Positions 20,441 to 20,811 of a DNA stretch of 20,811 bases are shown here, in pieces. Source of the DNA: Hofstenia miamia (taxonomy: Eukaryota; Xenacoelomorpha; Acoela; Hofsteniidae); NCBI GenBank assembly GCA_900660155.1, contig CABFPE010001865.1, forward strand, positions 1-20,811, read 5' to 3'. The notes beneath the pieces were generated by a model, which saw nothing but the letters and a program-made list of their open reading frames with translations, was not told the DNA's origin and searched no databases. A program made the position numbers and the translations under genes. Position 1 is the first letter of the stretch; every line of letters begins with the position of its first letter.

Positions 20441-20570
20441 GTTCCACTTTTTTCTGATTGGTCAGGAGGTGGAGGCAAGCCTGTGTCACTTTTTTCTGAT
20501 TGGTCGAGAGGTGGGTCATAGGCTGTTCCACTTTTTTCAGATTGGCCAAGAGAGGTGGCCTTTGACATGA
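20441..20570. repeat. Three 42-bp tandem repeats with inverted CCAAT motifs
   Basis: The core CACTTTTTTCTGATTGG starts near 20444, 20486 and 20528, a period of exactly 42 bp. The third copy has two or three changes. Each holds ATTGG, the reverse of a CCAAT box. The period is also 14 codons, and the minus strand is open here (20383-20610) with a DQSEKSGT-type 14-residue repeat, but nothing else supports coding. Confidence 0.75.
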
Positions 20571-20601
20571 GATGCCGTGGATATTGGTAGGGGTGTTTTA
20601 C

Positions 20602-20609
20602 TGACGTCA
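20602..20609. promoter_or_regulatory. Palindromic CRE-like site
   Basis: TGACGTCA, about 35 bp after the 42-bp repeats. With the CCAAT motifs it resembles a eukaryotic promoter arrangement. No transcript start or gene can be tied to it. Confidence 0.3.
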
Positions 20610-20650
20610 TGCATGTACTTTTACTAGTTTTTGTGTTATTTATGTGATTT

Positions 20651-20811
20651 ACTTTCCCACATTACCATACATTTTTTTTAGTTTTTACTTTCCCACATTA
20701 CCTTACATTTTTTTAGTTTTACTTTCCCACATAATTACATGTATTACTTTCCCACATTAAATTACTTTACATGTTTTACTTTCCCACATTAACTTACATT
20801 TTTTTAGTTTT
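20651..20811. repeat. Minisatellite, ~35-bp unit, runs off right edge
   Basis: Units begin ACTTTCCCAC at 20651, 20687, 20721, 20756 and 20778, followed by ATTA, a CTTACAT-like part, a T-run and AGTTTT. Spacings are 36, 34, 35 and 22 bp, so the fourth unit is shortened. The last unit reaches the end of the window. Confidence 0.85.

Noticed and set aside
20383..20610. 75-codon minus-strand repeat protein across the 42-bp repeats
   Set aside because: It overlaps the RNase H end of copy C and its repeats follow simply from a 42-bp period; no start context or further exon supports it.
1..20811. A CRISPR array or prokaryotic operon
   Set aside because: No regularly spaced short repeats with unique spacers and no bacterial gene content; the repeats present are LTRs, duplications and a minisatellite.

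Overview
This is metazoan-type nuclear DNA, AT-rich and without bacterial gene organisation. It is dominated by three decayed copies (A, B, C) of one Ty3/gypsy-class LTR retrotransposon family. Animal origin is inferred. A primer-binding site in copy A matches the 3' end of an animal-type tRNA-Arg(UCG), and the copies differ in the CpG-to-TpG/CpA pattern expected of a methylated genome. I cannot name the host species. No host gene, rRNA or tRNA gene is recognisable.

Layout. 1-1200: copy A (minus strand), of which only the leader, primer-binding site and complete 5' LTR are inside the window. 1201-1967: spacer with a cluster of GGTTTAA motifs. 1968-12160: copy B (minus strand), nearly full length. 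In element order it has a 5'-truncated LTR, decayed PBS, leader, gag, protease, reverse transcriptase, RNase H, integrase, a roughly 3.1-kb third coding region (here called ORFX), a polypurine tract and a complete 889-bp 3' LTR. 12161-15256: about 3.1 kb of AT-rich spacer with one long perfect inverted repeat. 15257-20430: copy C (plus strand), with a 5'-truncated LTR, PBS, leader, gag, protease, RT and RNase H, cut off before integrase. 20431-20811: unrelated DNA with three 42-bp repeats, a TGACGTCA site and a ~35-bp minisatellite running off the edge. B and C lie head to head.

Expression plan inferred from B and C together. A ~590-codon gag (coiled coil, capsid-like region, one CCHC knuckle) ends in a stop directly preceded by the slippery heptamer T TTA AAT, and protease-pol lies in the -1 frame. 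In B the pol stop overlaps the ORFX start as ATGA. ORFX would encode roughly 1,000 residues. I recognise no family for it and see no envelope-like signal peptide or membrane anchor. It is the best candidate for something undescribed.

Neither copy is functional. Most in-frame stops are TGA, and they align with Arg codons or with CAA/CAG in the other copy, as expected from CpG loss at ancestral CGA codons. Several catalytic Asp-to-Asn changes fit the same process. B and C were damaged at different catalytic residues and by different indels.
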